NCBI GenBank assembly: GCA_003852805.1
Contig: RDDY01000293.1
Coordinates: 1-11,259 of the forward strand
Source of the DNA: Chryseobacterium sp.
GTDB taxonomy: Bacteria > Bacteroidota > Bacteroidia > Flavobacteriales > Weeksellaceae
Length of the DNA: 11,259 nucleotides
Direction of reading: 5' to 3'
The notes under the pieces were generated by a model. The model was not told where the DNA came from. It saw only the letters and a list, made by a program, of their open reading frames with translations, and ran no database searches. The position numbers and the translations under genes are program-made. Below are positions 1 to 6,452 of this stretch, piece after piece (within the stretch, counting starts at the first letter, position 1; every line of letters starts with the position of its first letter).

Positions 1-175
1 CTGTGTTGTCGGTTTCGCCGTCTTTGTTCAGTTCCGACGCTTTTTCTACGTCCTTCTTTTCTATGTCGGGCGGCATGCTCTGTTCTGATGCCGACGGCAG
101 TTGTCTGTAATCCTGATTCTGCTTCTTGGTTTCGGCAGAAGAGATCGGTAGGGCTCTGTCTTTTTTATTTTCCAT
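1..175 (-). CDS. Unidentified hydrophilic protein, N-terminal part only
   Basis: An open frame begins with ATG at 175 and runs without a stop to the left edge, giving 58 codons. The visible protein starts MENKKDRALPISSAE and is rich in Lys, Glu, Asp, Gln and Ser, with no hydrophobic segment or recognisable domain, so it looks like a disordered cytoplasmic tail or linker preceding something outside the window. Only 14 bases separate it from the stop of the DUF4230 gene upstream on the same strand, so it is probably the third gene of the thioredoxin-DUF4230 cluster. No Shine-Dalgarno sequence is visible, which is usual in Bacteroidota. I do not recognise the family; the reading frame is supported only by its openness, position and composition. 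Confidence 0.55.
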   Translation of the reverse strand, partial: MENKKDRALPISSAETKKQNQDYRQLPSASEQSMPPDIEKKDVEKASELNKDGETDNT

Positions 176-189
176 GCTTTAGAAATTTG

Positions 190-804
190 TCATAGCGGCA
201 CCGGCCCGATGCGGCCTGTGTTGTCTACAATTTCATAATCCAAAGCCTTTGCCAAAACAAAAATATCGTTGAGGTTTTTGACCAACTGTTCGCGACCTTC
301 TTTCTGCAATTTCTTTTGGTCGATGCTTTTGCGCATGTTCCGTTTGGCAGATTCCATAATGCCGTTGATGCTTTTTTGGTCGAAGCGGTTCAGGGCGTAA
401 TCGTCCATGAAATGAATTTTGACGTCGGGGTAAATCTTGATCTCGGCGTTCGGTATTCTTTGGATGATCAGTTTTTTGTTGAGCGTATCCACATCAATTT
501 TTACCTGTTTCATATCGTAGGTTACCTGCGCCTTGGCCGTTGTCAACAGAATCATCTCTTTCGGCAAAACATTGAAGCCCGCTATTTTGATGGCGGCGCT
601 TTTATGGGTTTGAAAAGATGAAAAATCTTGCTCTACCACCAGCATCTTGTTCATTTTGCTGATCTGGTTGGTCAGCAGATAATAATCCTGATTGATGACG
701 TCTGCCTTATCGTCTTTCAGACCTTTCCAAGCGAAGAAGAAGATAACGGCCAGAACAATGCCGAGCAAAAAAGTGAGCAGCGGAAAATAATTTCTTCTCT
801 GCAT
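190..804 (-). CDS. DUF4230 domain-containing membrane-anchored protein
   Basis: The 204-residue product opens with a short basic stretch (MQRRNYF) and one hydrophobic segment at about residues 8-26, followed by a long soluble part, so a single-pass anchor with a periplasmic C-terminal domain is likely. The soluble region resembles the DUF4230 family common in Bacteroidota: a beta-rich stretch (about residues 65-135) followed by a charged helical part with many Lys and Arg (about 140-180). Its function is unknown. The start lies two bases after the stop of the thioredoxin-like gene and its end is 14 bases before the next start, so the three are very likely co-transcribed. Family assignment is from recognition of the overall sequence pattern; a role in the envelope is inference from the anchor and from the neighbouring lipoprotein. 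Confidence 0.75.
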   Translation of the reverse strand: MQRRNYFPLLTFLLGIVLAVIFFFAWKGLKDDKADVINQDYYLLTNQISKMNKMLVVEQDFSSFQTHKSAAIKIAGFNVLPKEMILLTTAKAQVTYDMKQVKIDVDTLNKKLIIQRIPNAEIKIYPDVKIHFMDDYALNRFDQKSINGIMESAKRNMRKSIDQKKLQKEGREQLVKNLNDIFVLAKALDYEIVDNTGRIGPVPL

Positions 805-806
805 AT

Positions 807-1340
807 TTATTTTTGGATGATCTTGAGCAAATCTCTTTCCAAGTAACCGCTTTCAGGGTATTCAACGATTCTGCCAATCTCTTTACCGTTTTTCATCACA
901 ATGAACGTCGGTACGTTTTTGATCTGATAAGGAATCTCTTCCCCGTCAGGGCTTTTCATATTGCGGTTGACACCGATCAGATCAATTTTATTTTGCGGAT
1001 AATCGGCGGCCTCCATGATCTTCATGAACCTAGGCACTTCTCGGTGGCTGTCGCTGCACCAGGTGCCCATAAAAGCGATGATGTCATAGTTGCGAAAGTT
1101 ATTTTTCTTCAGTTCTTCCACCGTTTTGGTATCGATGTTATAACGGTCATATTCGGGATTGTACCATTGCGCATACGATGGCTTTTGCAGTTGATCTTGC
1201 GACTGACGGCCAACCAACATCATGCCGTCGGTATCGGTCCGGATTTCTTTATTAGCTGCTGTTTTCTGTGAATTGCTGCACGAGGCGAGCACCGCTACGG
1301 CGCCTGCAAACAAGTATGTTTTGAAAAGGAATTTGTTCAT
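807..1340 (-). CDS. Thioredoxin-like lipoprotein with a CxxS active site
   Basis: The 177-residue product has a lipoprotein signal peptide: basic start, hydrophobic core, then lipobox LASC with the acylated cysteine at residue 21. No acidic export signal follows that cysteine (CSNSQK), so it probably stays on the periplasmic face rather than being flipped to the surface. The mature part is a thioredoxin fold: strand IIAFM, the active-site motif WCSDS (Cys95, Ser98) and the cis-proline loop NVPTF (Pro144). Classical thioredoxins have CxxC; here the second cysteine is serine, giving a monothiol site as in isomerase- or peroxiredoxin-like branches, so ordinary dithiol disulfide reduction is unlikely by itself. 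Expression probably starts at the -7 box at 1361-1368, and the gene leads a cluster with DUF4230. The exact substrate is unknown. Confidence 0.85.
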   Translation of the reverse strand: MNKFLFKTYLFAGAVAVLASCSNSQKTAANKEIRTDTDGMMLVGRQSQDQLQKPSYAQWYNPEYDRYNIDTKTVEELKKNNFRNYDIIAFMGTWCSDSHREVPRFMKIMEAADYPQNKIDLIGVNRNMKSPDGEEIPYQIKNVPTFIVMKNGKEIGRIVEYPESGYLERDLLKIIQK

Positions 1341-1360
1341 AAGGTTTCTTTGTTGATAAA

Positions 1361-1368
1361 CAAATATA
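1361..1368 (-). promoter_or_regulatory. -7 box before thioredoxin-like gene
   Basis: Read on the minus strand this is TATATTTG, a full match to the Bacteroidota -7 element TAnnTTTG, ending 20 nt before the ATG at 1340. The expected -33 TTG is not visible at the usual distance because that position falls inside the preceding terminator hairpin. Confidence 0.6.
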
Positions 1369-1369
1369 G

Positions 1370-1393
1370 AAAAAAGCAGCCGGAGCTGCTTTT
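1370..1393 (-). terminator. Intrinsic terminator of acyl-CoA dehydrogenase gene
   Basis: On the minus strand a 9-bp stem (AAAAGCAGC / GCTGCTTTT, loop of four) is followed by a run of six T. It sits 24 bases after the dehydrogenase stop codon. The A/T ends also give a short U-run in the plus direction, but no plus-strand gene ends here. The hairpin abuts the next promoter's -7 box by one base. Confidence 0.85.
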
Positions 1394-1417
1394 GGTATCA
1401 TTCAATTTGTAAGCGAT

Positions 1418-2557
1418 TTATTTTGTGATGTCGCGGCCTATAACCAGTTTCTGAATCTCAGACGTTCCCTCGCCAATGGTGCACAGCTTGGAATCTCTGT
1501 AGTATTTTTCTGCCGGGAAATCTTTGGTATAACCGTAGCCGCCGAAAATCTGAACGGCGTCGTTTGCTATTTTTACGCAAGCTTCAGAAGCATAAAGTTT
1601 TGCCATGGCTCCCTCGCGCGTCATTTTTTGCTTGTTGTTCTTTAAGTAGGATGCTTTCTGAATCAAGAGTTCAGAAGCTTCGATCTCGGTAGCCATGTCT
1701 GCCAATTTAAAGTTAATGGCTTGGAAATCTGCAATCGGTTTTCCGAACTGGTGGCGCTCTTTCGCGTACTTCAATGCAGCTTTATAAGCTCCTTTTGCAA
1801 TACCGAGGCTGAGCGCGGCGATTGAGATACGGCCGCCGTCCAGCACCTTCAAGGCTTGCTTAAAACCTTCGCCTACCTCGCCCAAACGGTGAGAATCAGG
1901 TACGCGCACGTTATCGAAAATCAGTTCCGCTGTTTCAGAGGCGCGCATTCCCAGCTTGTTTTCTTTTTTGCCTGATGAGAAGCCTTCCATTCCTTTTTCC
2001 AATACAAATGCAGTAGCATTGTTCGGTGCGCCTTTCTCGCCCGTTCTTGTCATCACAACGGCTATGTCACCGCTGATGGCGTGGGTAATGAAGTTCTTAG
2101 CCCCGTTGATGATCCAGTCGTCGCCGTCCTTTACGGCTGTGGTGCTCATGCCGCCGGCATCGGATCCTGTGTTGTGCTCTGTCAATCCCCAAGCGCCGAT
2201 CACTTTGCCGCTCGCCAATTGCGGAAGCCATTTTTTCTTTTGCTCCTCGTTCCCGAATTCCAAGATGTGGTTGGTACACAGAGAATTGTGAGCCGCCACA
2301 GACAGACCGATGGACGGATCGACTTGCGAAATCTCATCTACAATGGCCACATACTCATGATAGGAGAGGCCTGAGCCGCCGTATTCTTCGGGCACCACAA
2401 TGCCCATGAAGCCCATTTCGCCCAATTGGTGGAAAAGCTCTACCGGAAAGTGTTGGCTTTCGTCCCAGTCCATAATGTGCGGACGTATATTTTTCTCGGC
2501 AAAGTCTTTCGCCGTCTCTGCGATCATCTTCAGATTATCGGAAATTTCAAAATTCAT
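1418..2557 (-). CDS. Acyl-CoA dehydrogenase, short/medium-chain type
   Basis: A 379-residue FAD-dependent enzyme that oxidises acyl-CoA to trans-2-enoyl-CoA and passes electrons to electron-transfer flavoprotein, in fatty-acid or branched-chain amino-acid breakdown. Visible hallmarks are the flavin and substrate loop GLTEHNTGSDAGG near residue 130, the helical C-terminal domain with RHQFGKPI, the signature QIFGGYGYTKDFPAEKYYRD, and the catalytic base in IGEGTSEIQ (Glu363). The length of about 380 residues is normal. The frame is open up to 2674, but that 39-residue extension is unlike the family; the start MNFEIS at 2557 places the N-terminal helix correctly and follows a -7-like box by 18 nt. 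The gene is transcribed alone and ends in a terminator. Chain length or substrate cannot be read from the sequence; butyryl-, isovaleryl- or glutaryl-CoA relatives are all possible. Confidence 0.95.
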   Translation of the reverse strand: MNFEISDNLKMIAETAKDFAEKNIRPHIMDWDESQHFPVELFHQLGEMGFMGIVVPEEYGGSGLSYHEYVAIVDEISQVDPSIGLSVAAHNSLCTNHILEFGNEEQKKKWLPQLASGKVIGAWGLTEHNTGSDAGGMSTTAVKDGDDWIINGAKNFITHAISGDIAVVMTRTGEKGAPNNATAFVLEKGMEGFSSGKKENKLGMRASETAELIFDNVRVPDSHRLGEVGEGFKQALKVLDGGRISIAALSLGIAKGAYKAALKYAKERHQFGKPIADFQAINFKLADMATEIEASELLIQKASYLKNNKQKMTREGAMAKLYASEACVKIANDAVQIFGGYGYTKDFPAEKYYRDSKLCTIGEGTSEIQKLVIGRDITK

Positions 2558-2575
2558 ACAGATTTTATTTGACCG

Positions 2576-2583
2576 TAAATATA
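2576..2583 (-). promoter_or_regulatory. Probable -7 box of acyl-CoA dehydrogenase gene
   Basis: The minus strand reads TATATTTA, seven of eight positions of TAnnTTTG, placed 18 nt before the chosen ATG, the same distance seen at other genes here. A TTG about 24 nt further upstream (2608-2610 on the plus strand as CAA) is a somewhat distant -33 candidate. Confidence 0.4.
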
Positions 2584-2660
2584 ATAAGTTTTCGCAGAAA
2601 GTTATGGCAAACATTATATGTTTGATGGGTGAAATTATGTTTTCTGTCGATGAATAAGCG

Positions 2661-2668
2661 TAATTTTG
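2661..2668 (+). promoter_or_regulatory. -7 box of secreted endonuclease gene
   Basis: TAATTTTG matches TAnnTTTG exactly and ends 16 nt before the ATG at 2685. The -33 element is weak: only a TTT-rich stretch at 2639-2643 stands near the expected position. Confidence 0.55.
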
Positions 2669-2684
2669 CAGCAAAGCGCTGTTT

Positions 2685-4514
2685 ATGAAATTGAAGAATT
2701 ATCTTTTTTTACTCGTCTCCGTCGCAGCTTTCGGCCAAGGGACGAATCCGTATTATGCCGGCACGGAGGGCTTGACCGGTTATGCGCTGAAAACAAAGTT
2801 GTCCGAAATCTTGTCGCGCAAAACCATCAGCTGGAATTACGGTGATCTTCCTGATTTCTATAAATTGACCGACGTCGACCGTTACTATGAAAACAACGGT
2901 TCTTTGTTAGACATTTATTCCGAGGTGCCCGACGGCCCCGATGCTTATGAATATCGTTACGAGCTAAATCAACTCATCAGCGGCGCGTCAGAAGAGGGAA
3001 TGGGTTGGAACCGAGAACATATTTTTTCGCAGAGCTTTTTCGGCGGCAATTATCCCATGTATTCGGATCTCCATTTTATTGTCCCGACAGATGCGCGCCT
3101 GAATCAGCGACGGAGCAATTGGCCGTTTGCGCGCGTTAAAAATCCCACAATGGTCGGAAGCAACGGCATGAAATTCGGGCCGAGTGCCACGCCGGGGCGG
3201 ACGACCACGGCAGCAGAACCCATCGATGAGTTTAAAGGCGATGTCGCAAGGATGCTGCTTTATATGGCAACGCGTTACGAGGGAAAGCTGTCGCGCTTTA
3301 ACCCCGACAATGAGCGCAATCCGTTAAGTGGCGAAGAAGAAAAAGCGTGGGAAGATTGGTACATTGCATTGTTGCTGGATTGGCATAATCTCGATCCGGT
3401 GTCGCAGCGTGAAATTGACCGGAATAATTATGTTTATCAAATCCAAGGCAACCGCAATCCGTTTGTGGATCACCCCGAATGGGCAACCGGCATTTGGAAC
3501 TCTAACCAAAGCGCCGAGCCGGCAGCTACGCCATCACCGCCGCAGATAACAAAAGCGGGTGCACGTTTTGCCGTGGTGGAATGGCAAATTCCGCTCTATG
3601 CAGAAGCGCTCGGCTTTCGGGTTTATCTGAATGGTGAACTTGTAGGAACGACTAAGGAAAGAAAGTTCAACCTTTCGCATTTGTCGCCATCCACAACATA
3701 TACGGTTGAAGTTTCCGGTTACAACAGTCTTTACCAAGAGTCGCCTCGCTCGGTTGCAGGCACGTTCACCACCGAAGCCGCCGACAATTTCTCGACCGAT
3801 CTGCTGGTGACCAAATTTATAGAAGGCACGGGCAACAACAAAGCCATTGAGATTTACAACAATACAGGCTATGACGTGGATCTCAGAGATTATTCGCTGA
3901 CCATGCAACTGCGCAATAACCAGACGGGCAGTTATTATCAAGGAAACGGTTTTGAAATGGAAGGCACATTGCCAAACGGCTCCGTTATGGTTCTGATGAA
4001 TCCGAAGTCGGAATTGTCATGTATGAACCCAGCCGATGCACGATTCGTTACGGCAGCCACGCCTCTTACTTTTACGGGAGTGGAGGCGGTAAGTTTGCGC
4101 TATAAAGGACAGATCGTCGACCAAATCGGCGTCGCGTCTCAATCCGATGATTTTGCTGTGGACAAATCCCTTTACCGAAATGCAACCGTGACACAGCCGT
4201 CTGTTATTTTTGATCTTACACAATGGACAACGCACGCCACGAATTACTGCGACGGATTGGGTCAGCTGTTGGCTGTAACGGAAGCACGCAATAAACCGAC
4301 AATTAGATTATATCCGAATCCGGTCATCGGAAATGTGCTTTATTTGGAAGGTGCGCGCGCGGAGAGCGCGGAGGTCGTAGATGTTGTGGGGAGAACTTAT
4401 CGAGTAAAATTTACAAGGCAAAACGGTAAAAACACGGCAGATGTTTCGATGTTGAAATCCGGTGTTTATTTCCTGAAAATTGAAGGGCAGACTTTCAAGT
4501 TCATAAAGAAATAA
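2685..4514 (+). CDS. Secreted endonuclease I with FN3-like, lamin-tail-like and T9SS sorting domains
   Basis: The 609-residue protein begins with a Sec signal peptide (about residues 1-18, cleavage near AFGQ). Residues about 25-270 are an endonuclease I (EndA/NucM-type, beta-beta-alpha metal) nuclease: NREH at 109-112, SDLH at 127-130 and the downstream N...RRSNWPF supply the expected His and Asn ligands, and NPFVDHPEW closes the domain. Residues about 283-364 look like a fibronectin type III module (WQIP..., GFRVYLNG, LSPSTTYTVEV). Residues about 366-530 resemble a lamin-tail domain (KFIEGTGNNKAIEIYNNTG). The last 73 residues (TIRLYPNPV... to SGVYFLKIEG) form a type A type IX secretion sorting domain, so the enzyme should cross the outer membrane and be attached to the surface or released. 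A role in extracellular DNA or RNA degradation for nutrient scavenging is inferred. It is transcribed alone and converges on the HHH gene. Confidence 0.92.
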   Translation: MKLKNYLFLLVSVAAFGQGTNPYYAGTEGLTGYALKTKLSEILSRKTISWNYGDLPDFYKLTDVDRYYENNGSLLDIYSEVPDGPDAYEYRYELNQLISGASEEGMGWNREHIFSQSFFGGNYPMYSDLHFIVPTDARLNQRRSNWPFARVKNPTMVGSNGMKFGPSATPGRTTTAAEPIDEFKGDVARMLLYMATRYEGKLSRFNPDNERNPLSGEEEKAWEDWYIALLLDWHNLDPVSQREIDRNNYVYQIQGNRNPFVDHPEWATGIWNSNQSAEPAATPSPPQITKAGARFAVVEWQIPLYAEALGFRVYLNGELVGTTKERKFNLSHLSPSTTYTVEVSGYNSLYQESPRSVAGTFTTEAADNFSTDLLVTKFIEGTGNNKAIEIYNNTGYDVDLRDYSLTMQLRNNQTGSYYQGNGFEMEGTLPNGSVMVLMNPKSELSCMNPADARFVTAATPLTFTGVEAVSLRYKGQIVDQIGVASQSDDFAVDKSLYRNATVTQPSVIFDLTQWTTHATNYCDGLGQLLAVTEARNKPTIRLYPNPVIGNVLYLEGARAESAEVVDVVGRTYRVKFTRQNGKNTADVSMLKSGVYFLKIEGQTFKFIKK

Positions 4515-5870
4515 CTATTTCATGTAGATTTTCATTTTCGCGATATCATCGGGTTTTGCGCCTACTTTCTTGAGCAGTTTGTCAGGATCCGATATTGACA
4601 TTCTGAAATAGATGATTTTGTCTGCGTAGTATCGGAAATACGGATTCGCTTTCAGCGTTTGCTCGTCTGCCGTCATGATGTCGATTTGTTGCAACGGCAC
4701 GGGTTTGAGATAGGCAGCATTGCTTAATTTCCGAATCAGATCGGCATCAGCAAAGTACACATGATAGAGCTGATCTTTGGAAGAAAATCCGCCGAGCTTT
4801 TTCCGAAAGCTGACAAAGCCCGCCGCCTGTTTTTCAGAAAATCCGAACTCGCGCAACTGTGCAAAAGAAATCTGGTTCAGGTCAACCTTGCTGAAATCCG
4901 TTCTTTCTTCAACGTCATTCCTATTAACCGAAATTGCCGTTTGTTCGCGTAGCGGCGCGTCGTTTTTTGACTCGGCGATGCGAATGTAAGGCTTTAGCTC
5001 CTCAAACTTCTGTGCCGAGACCACAAAGCATTTTTGCAAATCCTCGGCGGTTTTAAAATTGCCTTTCAGTTGTCTGTTTTTATAGTTGAGGATAACGGCT
5101 GCTTGCTTTTCAGAGAAGCCCAAACGTTGCCAGCCTGCGGCATCCAAATCGTTCGGGTCGAAGTAAGTGTGAGTTATCCTTGTTGCGGTAGTCCGCTCCG
5201 GATATTTACGGTAATCATCGTCGGGAACGCTCTGTGGGAGCAATAAAAACGGAGCCAGCTGTGCGTAATGGGCATCGGAAATAATGAAGCATTCGCTGAA
5301 CTTTTCTTTGCTGCGGAAACTGCCGCCCAGAAAATTCTTATATTTTAAAATTGCTGCCGCTTGTTTCGGAGAGAAACCCATTCTTTCCCAATCCGTTGCA
5401 GATAAATTGTCGGGGTTAAACTTTCCGGGGATATTTAATTTCTTTGCCTCGAAGGAAGCGAAACGGGCTGTTTTGGAGAAGTTCTCATCCGCAGTTTCGG
5501 GCAATAAAATATAGGGCGAAAGCTCGGCGAACTTCGCTTCTGAAATGGCGAAGCACCGCGCCAACTGTTCTTTCGATACAAAATTACCTCGGCAGACTTT
5601 GTTTTTATAGTTGATGATGGTGCGCGCCTGTTTGGCGGAGAAGCCTAGTTTTTCCCACTGGTTTTCGTCCAACGCATTCGGGTCGAACTCGGTTAGGAGA
5701 GGAGAAGCGCTGCCGGGAAAATCACTGAATTCGACCGCAGAAGGCAATAGATCTTTTGATAGAATCTGTTGTCTTAGACCGACAAATTGAGCCGCCAAGA
5801 CGAAAGCTCCAAGCACAGCCAAGCCAACAAAGGTTTTTTTGTGCATACGGTATGGCAGCCGCGGTATCAT
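4515..5870 (-). CDS. Membrane-anchored protein of tandem helix-hairpin-helix repeats (ComEA-like)
   Basis: The 451-residue product has one hydrophobic anchor near residues 13-29 and then repeated units of about 60 residues, each of the form F/V-D-P-N-x-L...W..LGFS.KQA..I..YK...GxF.....L. Four clear units start near residues 62, 150, 238 and 330, and a degenerate fifth (IDIMTADEQTL...) ends the protein. This is the helix-hairpin-helix fold of ComEA and related DNA-binding proteins, usually sequence-independent backbone binding. The first three units each carry a Cys in the same place (RCFAIS, ECFIIS, KCFVVS). Orientation with repeats outside the inner membrane, and hence a DNA-uptake or envelope-DNA role, is inferred. 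The start ATG at 5870 lies four bases after the MerR stop; an internal Met at 5846 is an alternative. Binding to DNA is not proven by sequence, since such repeats can also mediate protein contacts. Confidence 0.85.
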   Translation of the reverse strand: MIPRLPYRMHKKTFVGLAVLGAFVLAAQFVGLRQQILSKDLLPSAVEFSDFPGSASPLLTEFDPNALDENQWEKLGFSAKQARTIINYKNKVCRGNFVSKEQLARCFAISEAKFAELSPYILLPETADENFSKTARFASFEAKKLNIPGKFNPDNLSATDWERMGFSPKQAAAILKYKNFLGGSFRSKEKFSECFIISDAHYAQLAPFLLLPQSVPDDDYRKYPERTTATRITHTYFDPNDLDAAGWQRLGFSEKQAAVILNYKNRQLKGNFKTAEDLQKCFVVSAQKFEELKPYIRIAESKNDAPLREQTAISVNRNDVEERTDFSKVDLNQISFAQLREFGFSEKQAAGFVSFRKKLGGFSSKDQLYHVYFADADLIRKLSNAAYLKPVPLQQIDIMTADEQTLKANPYFRYYADKIIYFRMSISDPDKLLKKVGAKPDDIAKMKIYMK

Positions 5871-5874
5871 GGCA

Positions 5875-6210
5875 TCAGTTTTCGTTCAAGAAGTCTTTCA
5901 TTTTTAAAAGTTCAGCTTTTACAAACTCCAAGCGATCGATGATCGCCACCGTACTGTCGACTTTCTCGTTGGTGGCCAGGGCTATGCGGGCGCCATCCAG
6001 CGTGTAGCCTTTTTCTTTCACCAAATGATAAATGATCCGCAGATTCTTGATGTCATCGGGTGTGAAATAACGGTTGCCTTTTTTATTCTTCTTGGGCTTT
6101 ATGATCGGGAACTCAGATTCCCAATAGCGAATCAAAGAAGTGTTCACACCAAAAGCTTTCGCCACTTCGCCGATAGAATAATAAAGCTTTTCGGGTAAGT
6201 CAATGTACAT
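5875..6210 (-). CDS. MerR-family transcriptional regulator
   Basis: A 111-residue protein, short for the family, with an N-terminal winged helix-turn-helix: YYSIGEVAKAFGVNTSLIRYWESEFP (about residues 10-35), the wing KNKKGNRYFTPDDI (about 41-55) and a following helical segment with LVKEKGYTLDGAR, the usual MerR continuation. The remaining part (about 80-111) is a helix suited to dimerisation, and there is no separate ligand-binding domain or metal-binding cysteine cluster, so the effector cannot be inferred. It is the first gene of an operon with the HHH-repeat gene four bases downstream. Transcription should start from a TTG-N20-TAGATTTG promoter 19 nt upstream. Autoregulation is plausible because an inverted repeat overlaps the -33 element. 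Confidence 0.92.
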   Translation of the reverse strand: MYIDLPEKLYYSIGEVAKAFGVNTSLIRYWESEFPIIKPKKNKKGNRYFTPDDIKNLRIIYHLVKEKGYTLDGARIALATNEKVDSTVAIIDRLEFVKAELLKMKDFLNEN

Positions 6211-6229
6211 TTTTAACGTGCCGTTTTTA

Positions 6230-6260
6230 CAAATCTACATCAAAGCTGCGGTTTCTGCAA
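6230..6260 (-). promoter_or_regulatory. Promoter of merR-HHH operon with overlapping inverted repeat
   Basis: On the minus strand TTG (6258-6260) is followed after 20 nt by TAGATTTG (6230-6237), a complete Bacteroidota -33/-7 pair, ending 19 nt before the ATG. The repeat CAACG-CTT-CGTTG at 6258-6270 covers the -33 element and could be an operator for the MerR protein; that part is a guess. Confidence 0.7.
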
Positions 6261-6325
6261 CGCTTCGTTGTGTAAAAGTCTAATATTCAGCAATTAAAAT
6301 TCTGATTTTTGCTATAAATATTTCG

Positions 6326-6333
6326 TATCTTTG
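6326..6333 (+). promoter_or_regulatory. -7 box of rpsA
   Basis: TATCTTTG is the optimal form of the Bacteroidota -7 element. No good TTG stands 17-23 nt upstream (a TTTTTG lies only 14 nt away at 6306-6311). It is arranged divergently from the merR promoter, with 65 bases between the two elements. Confidence 0.7.
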
Positions 6334-6337
6334 CCCC

Positions 6338-6452
6338 GCTTTTTTGCGTAAAGCCTTGCGAGCAGAATATTTAAGATTTAACCTTCTTCCACAGAATACC
6401 GGATCGCAACAGCAAGGCAGCGGATGATTCAGTGGGATACAAATTTATTTTT
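6338..6452 (+). promoter_or_regulatory. Long rpsA mRNA leader, possible folding
   Basis: If transcription starts just after the -7 box, the leader is about 115 nt, much longer than for most genes here. It contains GCCTTGC (6353-6359) complementary to GCAAGGC (6412-6418), and CGCAA (6405-6409) that can alternatively pair with TTGCG at 6344-6348 or 6356-6360, so mutually exclusive folds are possible. The last 12 bases before ATG are A/T-rich, without a Shine-Dalgarno sequence. Autoregulation by S1, known in Escherichia coli, would be a reasonable but untested idea. Confidence 0.35.

Noticed and set aside
316..621. Plus-strand open frame opposite DUF4230
   Set aside because: It is antisense to a well-supported gene and shows no recognisable protein features.
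2558..2674. In-frame upstream extension of the acyl-CoA dehydrogenase
   Set aside because: It adds 39 residues unlike the family, and the -7 box at 2576-2583 lies inside it; the start at 2557 gives the normal length.
4352..4372. G/C-rich inverted repeat CGCGC...GCGCG near the nuclease end
   Set aside because: It lies inside the sorting domain coding sequence and lacks a T-run, so it is not a terminator.
6432..6452. Earlier in-frame ATG for rpsA
   Set aside because: It adds only MGYKFIF, absent from S1 proteins as I know them; MSEETITKDEM is the usual kind of start.
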